Made by a program: the position numbers and the translations under genes. Below, in pieces: positions 44,079 through 53,765 of a stretch of 64,000 nt of DNA. Position 1 is the stretch's first letter. Every line of letters begins with the position of its first letter. The stretch is from contig JANQNO010000005.1 of the NCBI GenBank assembly GCA_028279555.1, positions 558,001 to 622,000 on the forward strand, read 5' to 3'. The notes beneath the pieces were generated by a model, which made no database searches, was not told the origin of the DNA, and was given only the letters and a program-made list of their open reading frames with translations. Source of the stretch: Sphingorhabdus sp. Lineage in GTDB: Bacteria; Pseudomonadota; Alphaproteobacteria; Sphingomonadales; Sphingomonadaceae.

Positions 44079-45509
44079 TTAGCGCGAAGCGAGGCGCACA
44101 GGCGGTTTCGAACCGACCGAGCGAACGATGCAGCTTCCGCCTTGAGCCTTGATGCTGGCGCAAGCAGCCTGAGCCGAGGCCTTGTTGCCAAAACCCATTG
44201 CTGCAAGACGGATCAGCCGCTTGCCATTGACCGTGACAGAAGAGCTTGCCGAGTTGAAGCCCTCAAGGACCGAATAGCGCTTTGCGAACTGCTTCCAGGC
44301 ATTTTTCGCATTGGCTGTCGATGAAAATGCCCCAAGCTGTACGATATGCGTACCGGAGACGATCCGGCGCGGAGACGGTTTGCGCGGCTCGACTTTTGCC
44401 ACCGCCAGCTTGACGGGCGCTTTTACTGCAGGTGCGGGCGCAGGTGCCTTTACAGGCGCAGGCTTTTTGACCGGTGCAGCGACCTTGACCGGAGCAACCT
44501 TCACCGGTGCCGGGGTAACAGGAACCAGGGGCACCGGCTTGCTGGCGGCTTTTACCGGCCCAGCAGGTGCCTTGATCAGCGGTGCGTCCATGGCTGGTTT
44601 AGCGGCAACGGACACGTCTTTTTCTGCCGCGGCAAAACCGACGCTGGTTGCGATCGGCGCGGGACCGACAGCTGCGAGCTCTTTTTCGACCGGTTTTGAC
44701 AAATCGACAGGCGAAGATTTCGGCGTTTCAGGTACTTCGGCCTGTGCCAATCCCACGGCGGTGTTGGCCAGCGCCAATCTGACGGGCTGTCCGGCGTCGG
44801 CTTGCGGGGTAACGCCCAGCAAACCTGCCACACGGCGTTGATAAGCGCCAGGGCGGGCATAATGCGCCCATTCCGAAATCTGTTTGTTTACGGAAGCCGC
44901 ATCAAGATCCTGGCTGGCCATGATGCGTGCTTCACGCCAGCGCCCATTCAACGCATAGGCAAGCGCCAGGTTTTGACGCGTGCGAGCTCCGGCTTCATCG
45001 GCACGGATCGCTTGCGTCAGAACGTCGACCGCGCGCTGGTCTTCACCGGCAAGTGCCAGCGCCAGCCCATAATCGCTGTCGGAAACGAGCGAACGATTGG
45101 CATCGATCAACGAAATAGCAGAAGCAGTTCGACCCTGCGCGATGCGGGTCAAGGCGAGGCTTATCACTGTGCGCGAATCGCTAACGCCAAGTTCCATGAC
45201 ATCTGTGAGCGTACGCTCGGCAGATTTGAATTTGCCTTGCGCCATATAAACCCGCGCCAGCAGAGCTCGATAGTCAGCGTTGGTCAAATGGCCCTCAACT
45301 GCCGCTTCGGCATAGCCAAGAGCACGATCGACCTGACCCTTCGCCATGTGTTTTTCGGCCTTGCGAGCATTCTTGTCAGCCTGCTTCGCAAGCTTCTGAG
45401 CAGACGTCATCCCCTTGCTGCTGGCAACCCCGAGGCTGGTGCAGCCAGTCGTCGGGATGGCGATCACAGCGCCGGAAAGCGCCAATTTTACGATCATCTT
45501 GCTGTTCAT
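44079..45509 (-). CDS. SPOR-domain lipoprotein with TPR region
   Basis: The 476-residue protein begins with a lipoprotein signal whose lipobox is TTGC (residues 20-23), so it is probably acylated at Cys 23. A TPR-like part (RALGYAEAAVEGHLTNADYR, RLLARVYM-type helices) is followed by a long Ala/Pro/Lys/Val-rich linker, and a SPOR domain ends the protein (HIVQLGAFSSTANAKNAWKQ). SPOR domains bind denuded glycan at the septum, so it is likely recruited to the division site. It lies downstream of the ParA-like gene and an unknown partner, with no overlap. Confidence 0.9.
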   Translation of the reverse strand: MNSKMIVKLALSGAVIAIPTTGCTSLGVASSKGMTSAQKLAKQADKNARKAEKHMAKGQVDRALGYAEAAVEGHLTNADYRALLARVYMAQGKFKSAERTLTDVMELGVSDSRTVISLALTRIAQGRTASAISLIDANRSLVSDSDYGLALALAGEDQRAVDVLTQAIRADEAGARTRQNLALAYALNGRWREARIMASQDLDAASVNKQISEWAHYARPGAYQRRVAGLLGVTPQADAGQPVRLALANTAVGLAQAEVPETPKSSPVDLSKPVEKELAAVGPAPIATSVGFAAAEKDVSVAAKPAMDAPLIKAPAGPVKAASKPVPLVPVTPAPVKVAPVKVAAPVKKPAPVKAPAPAPAVKAPVKLAVAKVEPRKPSPRRIVSGTHIVQLGAFSSTANAKNAWKQFAKRYSVLEGFNSASSSVTVNGKRLIRLAAMGFGNKASAQAACASIKAQGGSCIVRSVGSKPPVRLASR

Positions 45510-45543
45510 TGCATCACCTCTGGTCGTTACCTTGTCTAGTCAT

Positions 45544-46236
45544 TCACTTTGTGTCTGGGACATTGGCCGCAAGTTGTTCGACTTCCGGCATATTATCGAG
45601 CATCTTGTCGAGCGCATCGGTCACCAGATTCTGCGCCGACTTGCCGCGAACCGCACAGGCCAGGCGCAATTTCAAATGGCGCTCCTTGTCGAGCCGCAGC
45701 GTAAATGCCGCCTTGCTCTTGCTGCCTGGTGCGGCGCGCTTTTTGGGTGCCGCGGCAGCGGGCACCGGTTGCGGTGCCTCCTCTGCCTGCGCAACGGGAG
45801 CGGCTGGCTTAGGCGTAACGGCAGCCTTTTCGGCAACCGGCGTTTCCGCCTCTACTTCGGGTTCGGACGTCCAAACGCCGCCGACCGGCAAAGATGTCGG
45901 TTTTGCCGCTTCTGCGATTTTCTCTTTCGGATATTCGGTTTCCGGCTGTGCCTGCAGCTGCTGTGCGATGCGCAGTTGCTGCTGGCGGACCTCCGGTCCC
46001 ACTTCGGGAACCGCCCCGGCAAGCGGATTGCTCTTGCTATCGTGATCATGGTCCATCGGCGCATCGGGTGCTGGATTGACGTCATAGCCCATGTCGTTCC
46101 AACCCAGATCATCCTGAGCGCTCGCGGCCTCGCCATTCGTACCGACCATTGCTGGACGCCGCATCGCTGGCCGGGCACCGCCCTTGCGAGCAAGCAATCC
46201 GCCTGAGAGCGAAGCTGTTGGTTTGGGTTCTCCCAT
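45544..46236 (-). CDS. Uncharacterised partner of the ParA-like ATPase
   Basis: From ATG 46236 (GGGAG eight bases upstream) the product has 230 residues. Most of it is low-complexity, rich in Ala, Pro and Glu. The C-terminal 70 residues, starting AAPGSKSKAAFTLRLDKERH and followed by LKLRLACAVRGKSAQNLVTD, look like a ribbon-helix-helix DNA-binding fold. It begins 15 bases after the ParA-like gene, so the two are co-transcribed. A DNA-binding partner such as a ParB substitute is a fair guess, not a proof. Confidence 0.7.
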   Translation of the reverse strand: MGEPKPTASLSGGLLARKGGARPAMRRPAMVGTNGEAASAQDDLGWNDMGYDVNPAPDAPMDHDHDSKSNPLAGAVPEVGPEVRQQQLRIAQQLQAQPETEYPKEKIAEAAKPTSLPVGGVWTSEPEVEAETPVAEKAAVTPKPAAPVAQAEEAPQPVPAAAAPKKRAAPGSKSKAAFTLRLDKERHLKLRLACAVRGKSAQNLVTDALDKMLDNMPEVEQLAANVPDTK

Positions 46237-46251
46237 CGTCGCCGCTCCCAC

Positions 46252-46971
46252 TTATGAACCAATGACCCGGCGGCCAAATCCGCCCATCGGGCGGGCCTGG
46301 GCTACCGGCTGGTTGACAGCGGCAGGTGCGCTAAACACCGTGCGGCGGAAGTTCTTTTCAAGCCGATCCGCAACATAATTCCAGAGCTGCTGAACTTCTT
46401 GCGACGAACGTCCTTCGGGATCGACTTCCATCACCGTACGGCCATCGATCATCGAGGCTGCGAAATCGGTCCGGTGATGCAGGGTAATCGGCGCAACCGT
46501 ACCGTGCTGAGATAGAGCGACTGCGGCTTCCGACGTAATTTTTGCCTTTGGCGTTGCTGCGTTGACGACAAAGATCAATGGCTTGCCGGCACGTTCGCAA
46601 AGATCCACAGTGGCACCGACGGCGCGCAAATCATGCGGGCTGGGGCGTGTGGGAACGACAATCAACTCGGCCACCGAAATGACGCTCTGAATGGCCATGG
46701 TGATCGCTGGCGGTGTATCGATGACCGCCAGTTTGAAGCCCTGCTGACGCAGGATAGCGAGGTCTGATGCAAGGCGGGCAACAGTGGTTTGGGCAAAGGC
46801 CGGCAAATCTGCATCGCGCTCATTCCACCAATCGGCCAGTGAGCCTTGCGGATCGATATCGATAAGTACGACCGGCCCCGCGCCCGCAAGCTGAGCTTGG
46901 ACGGCAAGGTGGCCGGAAAGCGTGGTTTTACCCGATCCGCCTTTTTGCGATGCCAATGCGAGAACCCTCAC
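46252..46971 (-). CDS. ParA/MinD family ATPase
   Basis: The 239-residue ATPase has the deviant Walker A motif QKGGSGKTTLSGHLAV at the N-terminus, DIDPQGSLADWW and VIDTPPAITM, as in small ParA proteins that position cargo. No ParB gene or parS-like repeat is adjacent. The C-terminal 20 residues (PVAQARPMGGFGRRVIGS) are an added hydrophilic tail. It is distinct from the chromosomal parA that sits beside parB; placement near SPOR proteins suggests an envelope or pole-related role. Confidence 0.88.
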   Translation of the reverse strand: MRVLALASQKGGSGKTTLSGHLAVQAQLAGAGPVVLIDIDPQGSLADWWNERDADLPAFAQTTVARLASDLAILRQQGFKLAVIDTPPAITMAIQSVISVAELIVVPTRPSPHDLRAVGATVDLCERAGKPLIFVVNAATPKAKITSEAAVALSQHGTVAPITLHHRTDFAASMIDGRTVMEVDPEGRSSQEVQQLWNYVADRLEKNFRRTVFSAPAAVNQPVAQARPMGGFGRRVIGS

Positions 46972-47235
46972 ATCAATCCCCTTTGAAAAATTGTTTCAGT
47001 TGGGGGGTGTGACAGAACAGGGCTAAAAATCGGTTAACGGTGAAATCGAATTTCTGGTTGCTGCGCACGGCGATTTGGAAGTTAATCCGCCGAATGCCGG
47101 TTTGCCGCCAATGCAGCATTTTCTGCGGTACAGTGTTGGTTAATCAATTCACCCTAGTCATTTACCAATTGGCAGTGTTATCAATGCTAGGGACCCTACA
47201 GATACATATCCACATAGATTGGAACGGGTAAAAAC

Positions 47236-48267
47236 ATGTCTGTCGCAAAAAACTTCGCAAAATTGTCTGTTGCCGCTTCGGCACTTCTGCTCGCGGTTCA
47301 GCCTGCGTCGGCCGACGTCAAGGCTGGTGTAGATGCCTGGAGCCGCGGCCAGTATGAGCAGGCCGTCAAGGAATGGCGTGAACCTGCGCTTGCGGGAAAT
47401 GCCGACGCCCAATTCAATCTTGGCCAGGCCTACAAGCTGGGCCGCGGCGTGACGGTCGATCTCAATACCGCGCTCAACTGGTATCAGAAAGCCGCTGCTC
47501 AGGGCCATCTGCAAGCAGCCGACAGCGTTGGCCACCTGCTTCACTATCAGGGCCGTATTCGCGACGCGCTACCCTATCTCCAGGCATCCTCGGCGCGCGG
47601 AGAGCCTCGCGCCCAATATCTGTTGGGCACCGAGTTGTTCAACGGCGTACACACACCGAAAGATTGGGTGCGCGCCTATGCGCTCATGACCCGAGCTTCC
47701 TCGGCAGGCATGTCTGCTGCTTCGCGCAGCCTGTCGCAGATGGACAAATATATTCCGCTGGAACAGCGCCAGCAAGGTACGGTTCTGGCCGGCCAGCTCG
47801 AGCAGCAGGCAAGCAAAATCAGGTCGCAGCAAGTCGCTGGCTTCCCGATCAACACCTCGCCGGCCCCCTCCGTGGGACAACCGGTCCAGCTACCGCCATC
47901 GCAGCCTGCTCCGGCAAGCTCGGCACCTGGCTTCCCGTCAAATATTCCGGCCAATGGACGGCCCGCACCTGCGCCAACGCAGCCGGCCATCCGCCGCGTT
48001 CCAGTAAGGCCTGCTCCTGCGCCAGTGGCGACGTCAGGCAATTGGCGAATTCAGCTGGGTGCTTTTGGACAGGAGGCAAATGCGCGCAATCTTTGGACCA
48101 GGCTTGAAGGCCGGATGAGCGAACTCGCGGCGCTCCAGCCCTATCTGAAAGCAGCTGGCAACATAACGCGGTTGCAGGCTGGTCCGTTTGCGACGCGGAG
48201 CTCGGCGGAGGCCATGTGCAGCAAGGTCAAGGCGACCGGACAAGCGTGTATTGTTGTGAGAAAGTAA
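47236..48267 (+). CDS. Exported Sel1/TPR repeat protein with SPOR domain
   Basis: The 343-residue product has a signal peptide (LSVAASALLLAVQPASADVK). Sel1-like repeats follow (ADAQFNLGQAYKLGRGVTVD, LQAADSVGHLLHYQGR, PRAQYLLGTELFNGVHTPKD), then a Pro/Ala-rich linker and a C-terminal SPOR domain (WRIQLGAFGQEANARNLWTR). It is divergent from the ParA-like gene with 264 bases between, which hold no gene but contain several TTAAC/TTAATC sequences. With the SPOR lipoprotein on the other strand it makes two SPOR proteins in one locus. Confidence 0.9.
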   Translation: MSVAKNFAKLSVAASALLLAVQPASADVKAGVDAWSRGQYEQAVKEWREPALAGNADAQFNLGQAYKLGRGVTVDLNTALNWYQKAAAQGHLQAADSVGHLLHYQGRIRDALPYLQASSARGEPRAQYLLGTELFNGVHTPKDWVRAYALMTRASSAGMSAASRSLSQMDKYIPLEQRQQGTVLAGQLEQQASKIRSQQVAGFPINTSPAPSVGQPVQLPPSQPAPASSAPGFPSNIPANGRPAPAPTQPAIRRVPVRPAPAPVATSGNWRIQLGAFGQEANARNLWTRLEGRMSELAALQPYLKAAGNITRLQAGPFATRSSAEAMCSKVKATGQACIVVRK

Positions 48268-48276
48268 GCAACAGGA

Positions 48277-48789
48277 CTATTCTCCGCAAAGCCGGTCGAT
48301 ATCCCGCCCCAGCGATTTTCGCGCGGCTTCATCGCCTTGCGAAATCAGATAATAGCTGGTTCCCGAAAAACTCGCACGCGGCGTGCAGTATGACGAGCAC
48401 CCTTCTGGTATCGCACCGGGAACGCGAATTTCCACGCCATCATATTCGGCCTTGAACTGGCAGCTGTCCTCACCGCGCAAGGTGATTTCGATACTGTCCT
48501 GCCCCAGGCTGGCGCTCCCCTGCCCTTCGCATTTGCTCTCTGGTCCGAATACCGCAAGCATGCCAATGTCAAAGCCGCTGCCGGATGTGACGGCGCAAAA
48601 TTTGTCTATCCCGAGTTCGCTGCGCGTTTCGAACTGGCCAGCTAGATTGCGCTGCTCTGGATTGGGAAGCAGCCCCGACGCAATGGCCTGCTCGTCCAGC
48701 CTGCTTCCGCCAGTTTCGTCCTGTTGTCCGTCTGGCTTAGCTTCACAGCCGGCTAGGATAACGCACAGGACTCCAAAAACCCTTCTCAC
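48277..48789 (-). CDS. Uncharacterised lipoprotein
   Basis: The 170-residue product begins [14 protein letters not shown], with a lipobox ending at Cys 15. The mature part includes [20 protein letters not shown] and ELTLRG-like stretches ([20 protein letters not shown]), several cysteines and a late [21 protein letters not shown] recognise no family. Its start overlaps the hisI stop by four bases, so it is co-translated with hisI although a link to histidine synthesis is not obvious. Confidence 0.75.
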   Translation of the reverse strand: MRRVFGVLCVILAGCEAKPDGQQDETGGSRLDEQAIASGLLPNPEQRNLAGQFETRSELGIDKFCAVTSGSGFDIGMLAVFGPESKCEGQGSASLGQDSIEITLRGEDSCQFKAEYDGVEIRVPGAIPEGCSSYCTPRASFSGTSYYLISQGDEAARKSLGRDIDRLCGE

Positions 48790-49145
48790 GCGGGTTCGAG
48801 CCCATCAAGCGTAAGCCGACGATAAAAGCAGCTACGCCTTCCTGTATGACATGTCGGTCCAGCGGGCCTGGCGCGCACAAGCAGTGCGTCCTGATCGCAG
48901 TCGACCTGAATCTCTTCAACATGCAGGAAATGGCCGCTGGTTTCACCCTTCTGCCACAACTTTTGCCGGCTACGCGAGTAGAAATAGACCGTCCCGCTTT
49001 CCTGGGTTAGCCTCAGCGCCTCGTCGTTCATATAGCCAAGCATCAACACGGCAGCGTCGTCAGCATCCACAATGATTGCCGCAAGCAAACCGTCCCGATT
49101 ATATTTCGGCATGAACTTGCTGCCGGATTCGCGTTCCTTGTCCAT
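48786..49145 (-). CDS. hisI: Phosphoribosyl-AMP cyclohydrolase
   Basis: HisI opens the adenine ring of phosphoribosyl-AMP, the third step of histidine synthesis. The 119-residue protein has [37 protein letters not shown] and the metal-binding cysteines in [20 protein letters not shown] followed by [10 protein letters not shown]. It is the stand-alone form without the HisE domain. A start at the ATG of 49145 ([20 protein letters not shown]) or the second Met is possible. Confidence 0.94.
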   Translation of the reverse strand: MDKERESGSKFMPKYNRDGLLAAIIVDADDAAVLMLGYMNDEALRLTQESGTVYFYSRSRQKLWQKGETSGHFLHVEEIQVDCDQDALLVRARPAGPTCHTGRRSCFYRRLTLDGLEPA

Positions 49146-49276
49146 GTCCCTCGCCTAATCTAACTGGCGGTGGAGCGCAATCGCCAGTTGGATGCCGTAA
49201 AACTGTAACTTTGGGGCAGACATTGTCGATCAGCCTGCCTATATGAAGCTTCACTCTGGCGCGGGCGGATTCGGTT

Positions 49277-50746
49277 ATGGACGATATTTCCACTAACCCC
49301 TTTGACGACGACAAGTTACGCGAAGAGTGCGGTGTGTTCGGCGTTCACAACACCGAAGGCGCAGCAGCGATGGTTGCACTTGGCCTGCATGCCTTGCAGC
49401 ACCGTGGTCAGGAAGCGGCAGGCATTACCAGCTTTGACGGCAATCAATTTCACTCGCACCGGGCGATGGGGCATGTTGCCGGCAATTTCGATCGCGAAGA
49501 CGTCATTGCCGGGTTGACCGGGAACAGCGCTGCCGGCCATGTGCGTTACTCGACGACAGGCGAAACGTCGCTACGCAATGTTCAGCCGCTCTATGCCGAT
49601 CTTGTTTCAGGCGGTTTTGCGGTGGCGCATAACGGCAATATTTCAAATGCCAATCATCTTCGCCGCGAGCTGGTCCGCCGCGGTTCGATCTTTCAATCGA
49701 CGTCGGACACCGAAGTGATCATCCACCTGGTGGCTACATCGACTTATCGGACGCTGGTCGACCGCTTGATCGACGCTTTAAAACAGGTCGAGGGTGCCTA
49801 TTCACTTATCTGCATGACAAGCGAAGGCATGATTGCCTGCCGCGATCCGCTTGGCATTCGACCGCTGGTGATGGGAAAGCTAGGCGACGCGACTATCTTT
49901 GCTTCGGAATCGGTCGCATTCGACATTGTCGGTGCAGAGTTCATCCGTTCGGTGGAACCCGGCGAGTTGGTCATCGTCCGCGAAGGTGGAATTGAATCGC
50001 ACACACCCTTTACGCAGCAGCCAGCGCGCCCCTGCATTTTTGAACATGTCTATTTTTCCCGTCCCGACTCGATCGTTGACGGCAACAGCGTCTATGCGGT
50101 GCGCAAGGCCATTGGCGCAGAGCTGGCACGTGAGAACGGCGTCGATGTCGACTATGTCATTCCCGTTCCCGACAGCGGGACACCTGCTGCCATAGGCTAT
50201 GCGGAGGCGGCGGAGATACCTTTCGAACTCGGTATCATCCGTTCCCACTATGTCGGGCGCACCTTTATTCAACCTGGCGAAGGGGTCCGGCATCTGGGCG
50301 TAAAGCTGAAGCATAATGCAAACAAAAATTTGGTCGCAGATAAAAAAATCGTGCTGATCGACGACAGCATTGTGCGCGGGACGACCTCGCTCAAGATTGT
50401 GCAGATGATGCGAGAGGCGGGAGCCGCAGAGGTCCACATGCGAATAGCCAGCCCGCCGACGATGCACAGCTGTTTCTACGGCGTCGACACGCCCGAGCGG
50501 GAAAAGCTGCTGGCGAGCCGGATGGATGTCGAGGCGATGCGCAAACATATTCAGGCGGACAGCCTTGCATTCCTGACCATCGATGGCCTCTACCGAGCGC
50601 TCGGCGAAGCAAACCGGGAAAATAAATGCCCGCAATTTTGCGATGCCTGCTTCACGGGGCAATATCCCACCACGCTGACCGATCAGGACGAGATGGAACA
50701 GCCGGGCCAGCTGATCCTGCTTAACGAACGCGTGCAGACCGCCTGA
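49277..50746 (+). CDS. purF: Amidophosphoribosyltransferase
   Basis: PurF makes phosphoribosylamine from PRPP and glutamine, the first step of purine synthesis. The 489-residue protein has the nucleophilic cysteine in REECGVFGVHNTEGAA, exposed after removal of about 17 residues, the glutaminase motif LGLHALQHRGQEAAGI and YSTTGETSLRNVQPL, and a PRPP loop KIVLIDDSIVRGTTS. The C-terminal region has ENKCPQFCDACFTGQYP. It lies upstream of an SDR gene whose ATG overlaps its stop. Confidence 0.97.
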   Translation: MDDISTNPFDDDKLREECGVFGVHNTEGAAAMVALGLHALQHRGQEAAGITSFDGNQFHSHRAMGHVAGNFDREDVIAGLTGNSAAGHVRYSTTGETSLRNVQPLYADLVSGGFAVAHNGNISNANHLRRELVRRGSIFQSTSDTEVIIHLVATSTYRTLVDRLIDALKQVEGAYSLICMTSEGMIACRDPLGIRPLVMGKLGDATIFASESVAFDIVGAEFIRSVEPGELVIVREGGIESHTPFTQQPARPCIFEHVYFSRPDSIVDGNSVYAVRKAIGAELARENGVDVDYVIPVPDSGTPAAIGYAEAAEIPFELGIIRSHYVGRTFIQPGEGVRHLGVKLKHNANKNLVADKKIVLIDDSIVRGTTSLKIVQMMREAGAAEVHMRIASPPTMHSCFYGVDTPEREKLLASRMDVEAMRKHIQADSLAFLTIDGLYRALGEANRENKCPQFCDACFTGQYPTTLTDQDEMEQPGQLILLNERVQTA

Positions 50747-51462
50747 TGGCTGAGCAGAATTTCGACGATAGTCTGGTTCTCGTGACCGGTGCCAGCCAGG
50801 GCATCGGTGCCGCCACCGCAAAGGCATTTGCATCCCGTGGGGCGCATGTCCTGCTGGTCGCGAGAAATGCAAAGAATCTGGAAGCGGTCGAGGACGAAAT
50901 TTTCGAAGCAGGCGGTAAAGCCACTATTGCACCGCTAGACCTGACCGATGGAGAAAGTATCGGTCGATTGGCGGTTGCCGTTTCCGAACGCTGGGGCAAG
51001 CTCGACATTCTGGTTCTGAATGCAGCCATCCTCGGAAGCCTTGGCCCGGTGGCGCAGATTGAACCGAAGGAACTGAACGATGTTTTGACGCTCAACCTTG
51101 TTTCGCAGCACAGCATGATAGCCGCCTTCGATCCGCTTCTGCGAAAGAGCGATGCCGGACATTTGGTTGCGCTAACATCCAGCGTGGGTGCCCGCCCCCG
51201 GGCTTTTTGGGGGAGCTATGCAGCATCGAAGGCTGCGCTTGAAAATCTGGTGCAAACCTATGGTCAGGAAGTCGAAAATCTCTCCAATCTGAACGTCGCC
51301 ATTGTCGACCCAGGGGGCACACGGACCGGCATGCGCGCGAAAGCCTTTCCAGGAGAAGACCCCGGCACGGTCAAAGAGCCCGGCGTTGTTGCAGATGCCA
51401 TCTGTGATCTGGTGGCTTCCCATTACGAAAGCGGAATCAGGCTGGCGGTAAAGGACAGATAA
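50746..51462 (+). CDS. Short-chain dehydrogenase/reductase
   Basis: The 238-residue oxidoreductase has the NAD(P) motif TGASQGIGAATA, the NAAIL stretch of the family, the catalytic Ser in LTSSVGARPRAFWG and the YAASK pair (Tyr and Lys). It is of the classical SDR type; the substrate is unknown. Its ATG shares a base with the purF stop, so it is co-translated with purF, an association also seen in other sphingomonads as I recall. Confidence 0.88.
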   Translation: MAEQNFDDSLVLVTGASQGIGAATAKAFASRGAHVLLVARNAKNLEAVEDEIFEAGGKATIAPLDLTDGESIGRLAVAVSERWGKLDILVLNAAILGSLGPVAQIEPKELNDVLTLNLVSQHSMIAAFDPLLRKSDAGHLVALTSSVGARPRAFWGSYAASKAALENLVQTYGQEVENLSNLNVAIVDPGGTRTGMRAKAFPGEDPGTVKEPGVVADAICDLVASHYESGIRLAVKDR

Positions 51463-51477
51463 AGGTTATTTTATCTG
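51456..51477. terminator. Weak AT-rich inverted repeat between SDR and photolyase genes
   Basis: CAGATAAA (51456-51463) and TTTATCTG (51470-51477) form a stem that spans both stop codons of two convergent genes. It is AT-rich with no T run, so it is a poor terminator at best. Confidence 0.3.
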
Positions 51478-52857
51478 CGCATACGCGTCGAGCGCGCGCT
51501 GCCTGGCCTCACGATGACCGATGATCTTCGCGGGATAATCGGCTGGCAAACAGCCATACTCTTCGGGATCGTGAATATAGGGATCGTCAAGATCAGCGAG
51601 CTCGGGCACCCATTTGCGAATATAACCGCCCGCATCGAATTTCTCCGACTGCGACAGGGGTGCCATGATCCGCACAAACATATTGCTGTCGACGCCCGTG
51701 CCCGCAACCCACTGCCAATTAACGGCGTTGCTGGCATAATCGGCATCGCAGAGCGTGTCCCAGAACCATTGCTCGCCTTGCCGCCAATCGATCAGCAGAT
51801 GCTTGATCAGGAAGCTGGCGGCAATCATCCTCACGCGGTTATGCATCCAGCCCGTCGCCCATAACTCGCGCATGCCAGCATCGACTATCGGATAGCCGGT
51901 TTGCCCACTCGTCCAGCGTTTGAAATCGCTCTGCACATCTGGATCATCGAAATCGCGCCATGGAAACTTATCGAACTGACTGCGCGCATTCCTGCTGCCA
52001 TAATCGGGAAATTGCAGGATTACATTTTGCGCATAATCGCGCCAGACAAGCTCTTTGAGGTAGGTTGTCACATCGCTGCCCTGCCCCGCCACACCGTGCC
52101 AAATCCTTGCCGGGCTGATTTCACCGAAGTGCAGATGCGGACTGAGGCGGGAGACAAGGTCTTGCGACGGCAGGTTGCGTCCTTCGTGATAGCGCGCGGC
52201 AACACGTACGAAATCATCGATGCGGCGGCGAACGCCTGTCTCACCGGGAGTCCACTCTTCTTCCATGCCGATGGCCCAGTTGGGGCTGATCGGAAGCAAA
52301 CTCCAATCATTCAAATCATCGCTTTCGGGCCACTCGGCCGGTGCCACCAATCTTTGCGGTGCTGGCGCGGCCTGGGGTGGCGGCATATATTCGCGCAAGG
52401 CCTTCCAGAAGGGCGTATAGATTTTGTAGGGTGCGCCGTTTCCACTCCGCACGCTGCCCGGCGGCACCAGATAGTTGCCATCATGGCGGTGAAGTTCGGC
52501 GATATCCCCCAGCGCCTTCTGCAGATCTTTCTCCGCATTGCGCCACCATGGCTCATAATGGCGTAGGCAATGTATCGCCGATGCACCTGATTCTCGCGCG
52601 ATTTCGGCAATAATGTCCACAGCGGCACCGCGCCGCAGGATCAGACGCGATCCGAGCGCGTCAAGCCTGTTTGCAAGCGATTTGAGCGAATGATACAGCC
52701 ACCAGCGCGATGCGCCGCCCATCCTGCGATGCTTCGGTGTGTCATCGTCAAGCACATAGACGGGAAGTACCGGCCCGGAGCTGGCCGCCAACATAACAGC
52801 CGCCTGATCGCCAAGGCGCAAATCGCGCCGAAACCAGACTATCTGGGGTGCTGCCAT
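51466..52857 (-). CDS. phrB: Deoxyribodipyrimidine photolyase
   Basis: A light-driven flavoenzyme that reverses cyclobutane pyrimidine dimers. From ATG 52857 the protein has 463 residues starting MAAPQIVWFRRDLRLGDQAA, the usual photolyase N-terminus. The FAD-binding half has GQTGYPIVDAGMRELWATGW, MHNRVRMIAASFLIKHLLID and WFWDTLCDADYASNAVNWQW, the last two typical of class I CPD photolyases. Its ATG overlaps the stop of the membrane-bound hydrolase gene (TGATG). Confidence 0.94.
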   Translation of the reverse strand: MAAPQIVWFRRDLRLGDQAAVMLAASSGPVLPVYVLDDDTPKHRRMGGASRWWLYHSLKSLANRLDALGSRLILRRGAAVDIIAEIARESGASAIHCLRHYEPWWRNAEKDLQKALGDIAELHRHDGNYLVPPGSVRSGNGAPYKIYTPFWKALREYMPPPQAAPAPQRLVAPAEWPESDDLNDWSLLPISPNWAIGMEEEWTPGETGVRRRIDDFVRVAARYHEGRNLPSQDLVSRLSPHLHFGEISPARIWHGVAGQGSDVTTYLKELVWRDYAQNVILQFPDYGSRNARSQFDKFPWRDFDDPDVQSDFKRWTSGQTGYPIVDAGMRELWATGWMHNRVRMIAASFLIKHLLIDWRQGEQWFWDTLCDADYASNAVNWQWVAGTGVDSNMFVRIMAPLSQSEKFDAGGYIRKWVPELADLDDPYIHDPEEYGCLPADYPAKIIGHREARQRALDAYAQIK

Positions 52858-53753
52858 CACTCCAGCGGTTGGCATTTCACATCGGGTAGCGCAATGGAAA
52901 AGCGGTCTCTGGCGCGGGGGTCGTAAAAACGTGCATCGTACAGAATCACCGAACCATCCTCTGCTCGCTGAGCGAAGGGAACTCGCGACCAAGTAAGGAA
53001 ACCTTCGGCCTGCGAATTACCCTGCGCCCCGGCTACCGCGGGCTCAAGAGCACATTTGCCGACCGGTTTTCCGTCGATAAGCCATTGGTCCACCCGATAA
53101 GGCTCGATCACTTCGCGTTGCCAAGACGCGCCCGGGAGCGGACTGGCAATCGCCGGTTGTCCCGATGCCTTGTCTTCGGCTGTGGAAGAAATCATCCAGT
53201 TCAGTGCAATATACGCCAAACTCACCGTGACCGCGATGCGGGCGGGTTTCTTCCCGTCTCCGCCCTTTTTCTCAAGCCTTAACGAAAGCCAGACCGCAAA
53301 TCCCAAAAGCGCCCATAGCCACACATCGATGATAAAAAGCGTGTCGCCATAATACCAGCTCTTGTCGAACGGATAGAGGAACCGCACGCCATAAACATTC
53401 AGCCAATCCATGAGGGGGTGCGTCAAACAGGCAAAAGCGCCCAAGATATAGAGCCATTTGAAGCTGACCGGCGCGCGGCTTTCTGGCCGTTTTCCCCGGC
53501 GGTCCTGCCACCGGTCCCAGCTCCACAACAGCGCCGACAAGAAGAAGGGCAAGATTATTACGCCGAGCGGCCCATGGGTGATTCCGCGGCGAAACCCCAA
53601 AGACTCTTTACCTTCAAGCCAAAGCAGGCTGATAGCATCGATATCCGGCAGGTTGGCTCCCAGAATGAGCGCAGGCATCGCCAGGCCGGTCTTCTTTTTG
53701 AGACCCATCTGGCCGAGCACGGCCCCGGCCAGCGAATGGGTGAGATTATCCAT
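52857..53753 (-). CDS. Membrane-bound metal-dependent hydrolase (YdjM type)
   Basis: The 298-residue protein starts MDNLTHSLAGAVLGQMGLKK, the N-terminal His motif of this family, and has the second His cluster in RRGITHGPLGVIILPFFLSA and HPLMDWLNVYG. About five spans precede a soluble C-terminal domain. Members are linked to phospholipase- or LexA-related annotations, but the real substrate is not known. It is placed before phrB with overlapping codons. Confidence 0.82.
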   Translation of the reverse strand: MDNLTHSLAGAVLGQMGLKKKTGLAMPALILGANLPDIDAISLLWLEGKESLGFRRGITHGPLGVIILPFFLSALLWSWDRWQDRRGKRPESRAPVSFKWLYILGAFACLTHPLMDWLNVYGVRFLYPFDKSWYYGDTLFIIDVWLWALLGFAVWLSLRLEKKGGDGKKPARIAVTVSLAYIALNWMISSTAEDKASGQPAIASPLPGASWQREVIEPYRVDQWLIDGKPVGKCALEPAVAGAQGNSQAEGFLTWSRVPFAQRAEDGSVILYDARFYDPRARDRFSIALPDVKCQPLE

Positions 53754-53765
53754 CTAGTGGACCGT

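Noticed and set aside
47040..47235. Several TTAAC-type sequences before the Sel1/SPOR gene as CtrA boxes
   Set aside because: None forms a properly spaced pair, and the region is AT-rich enough for chance matches.
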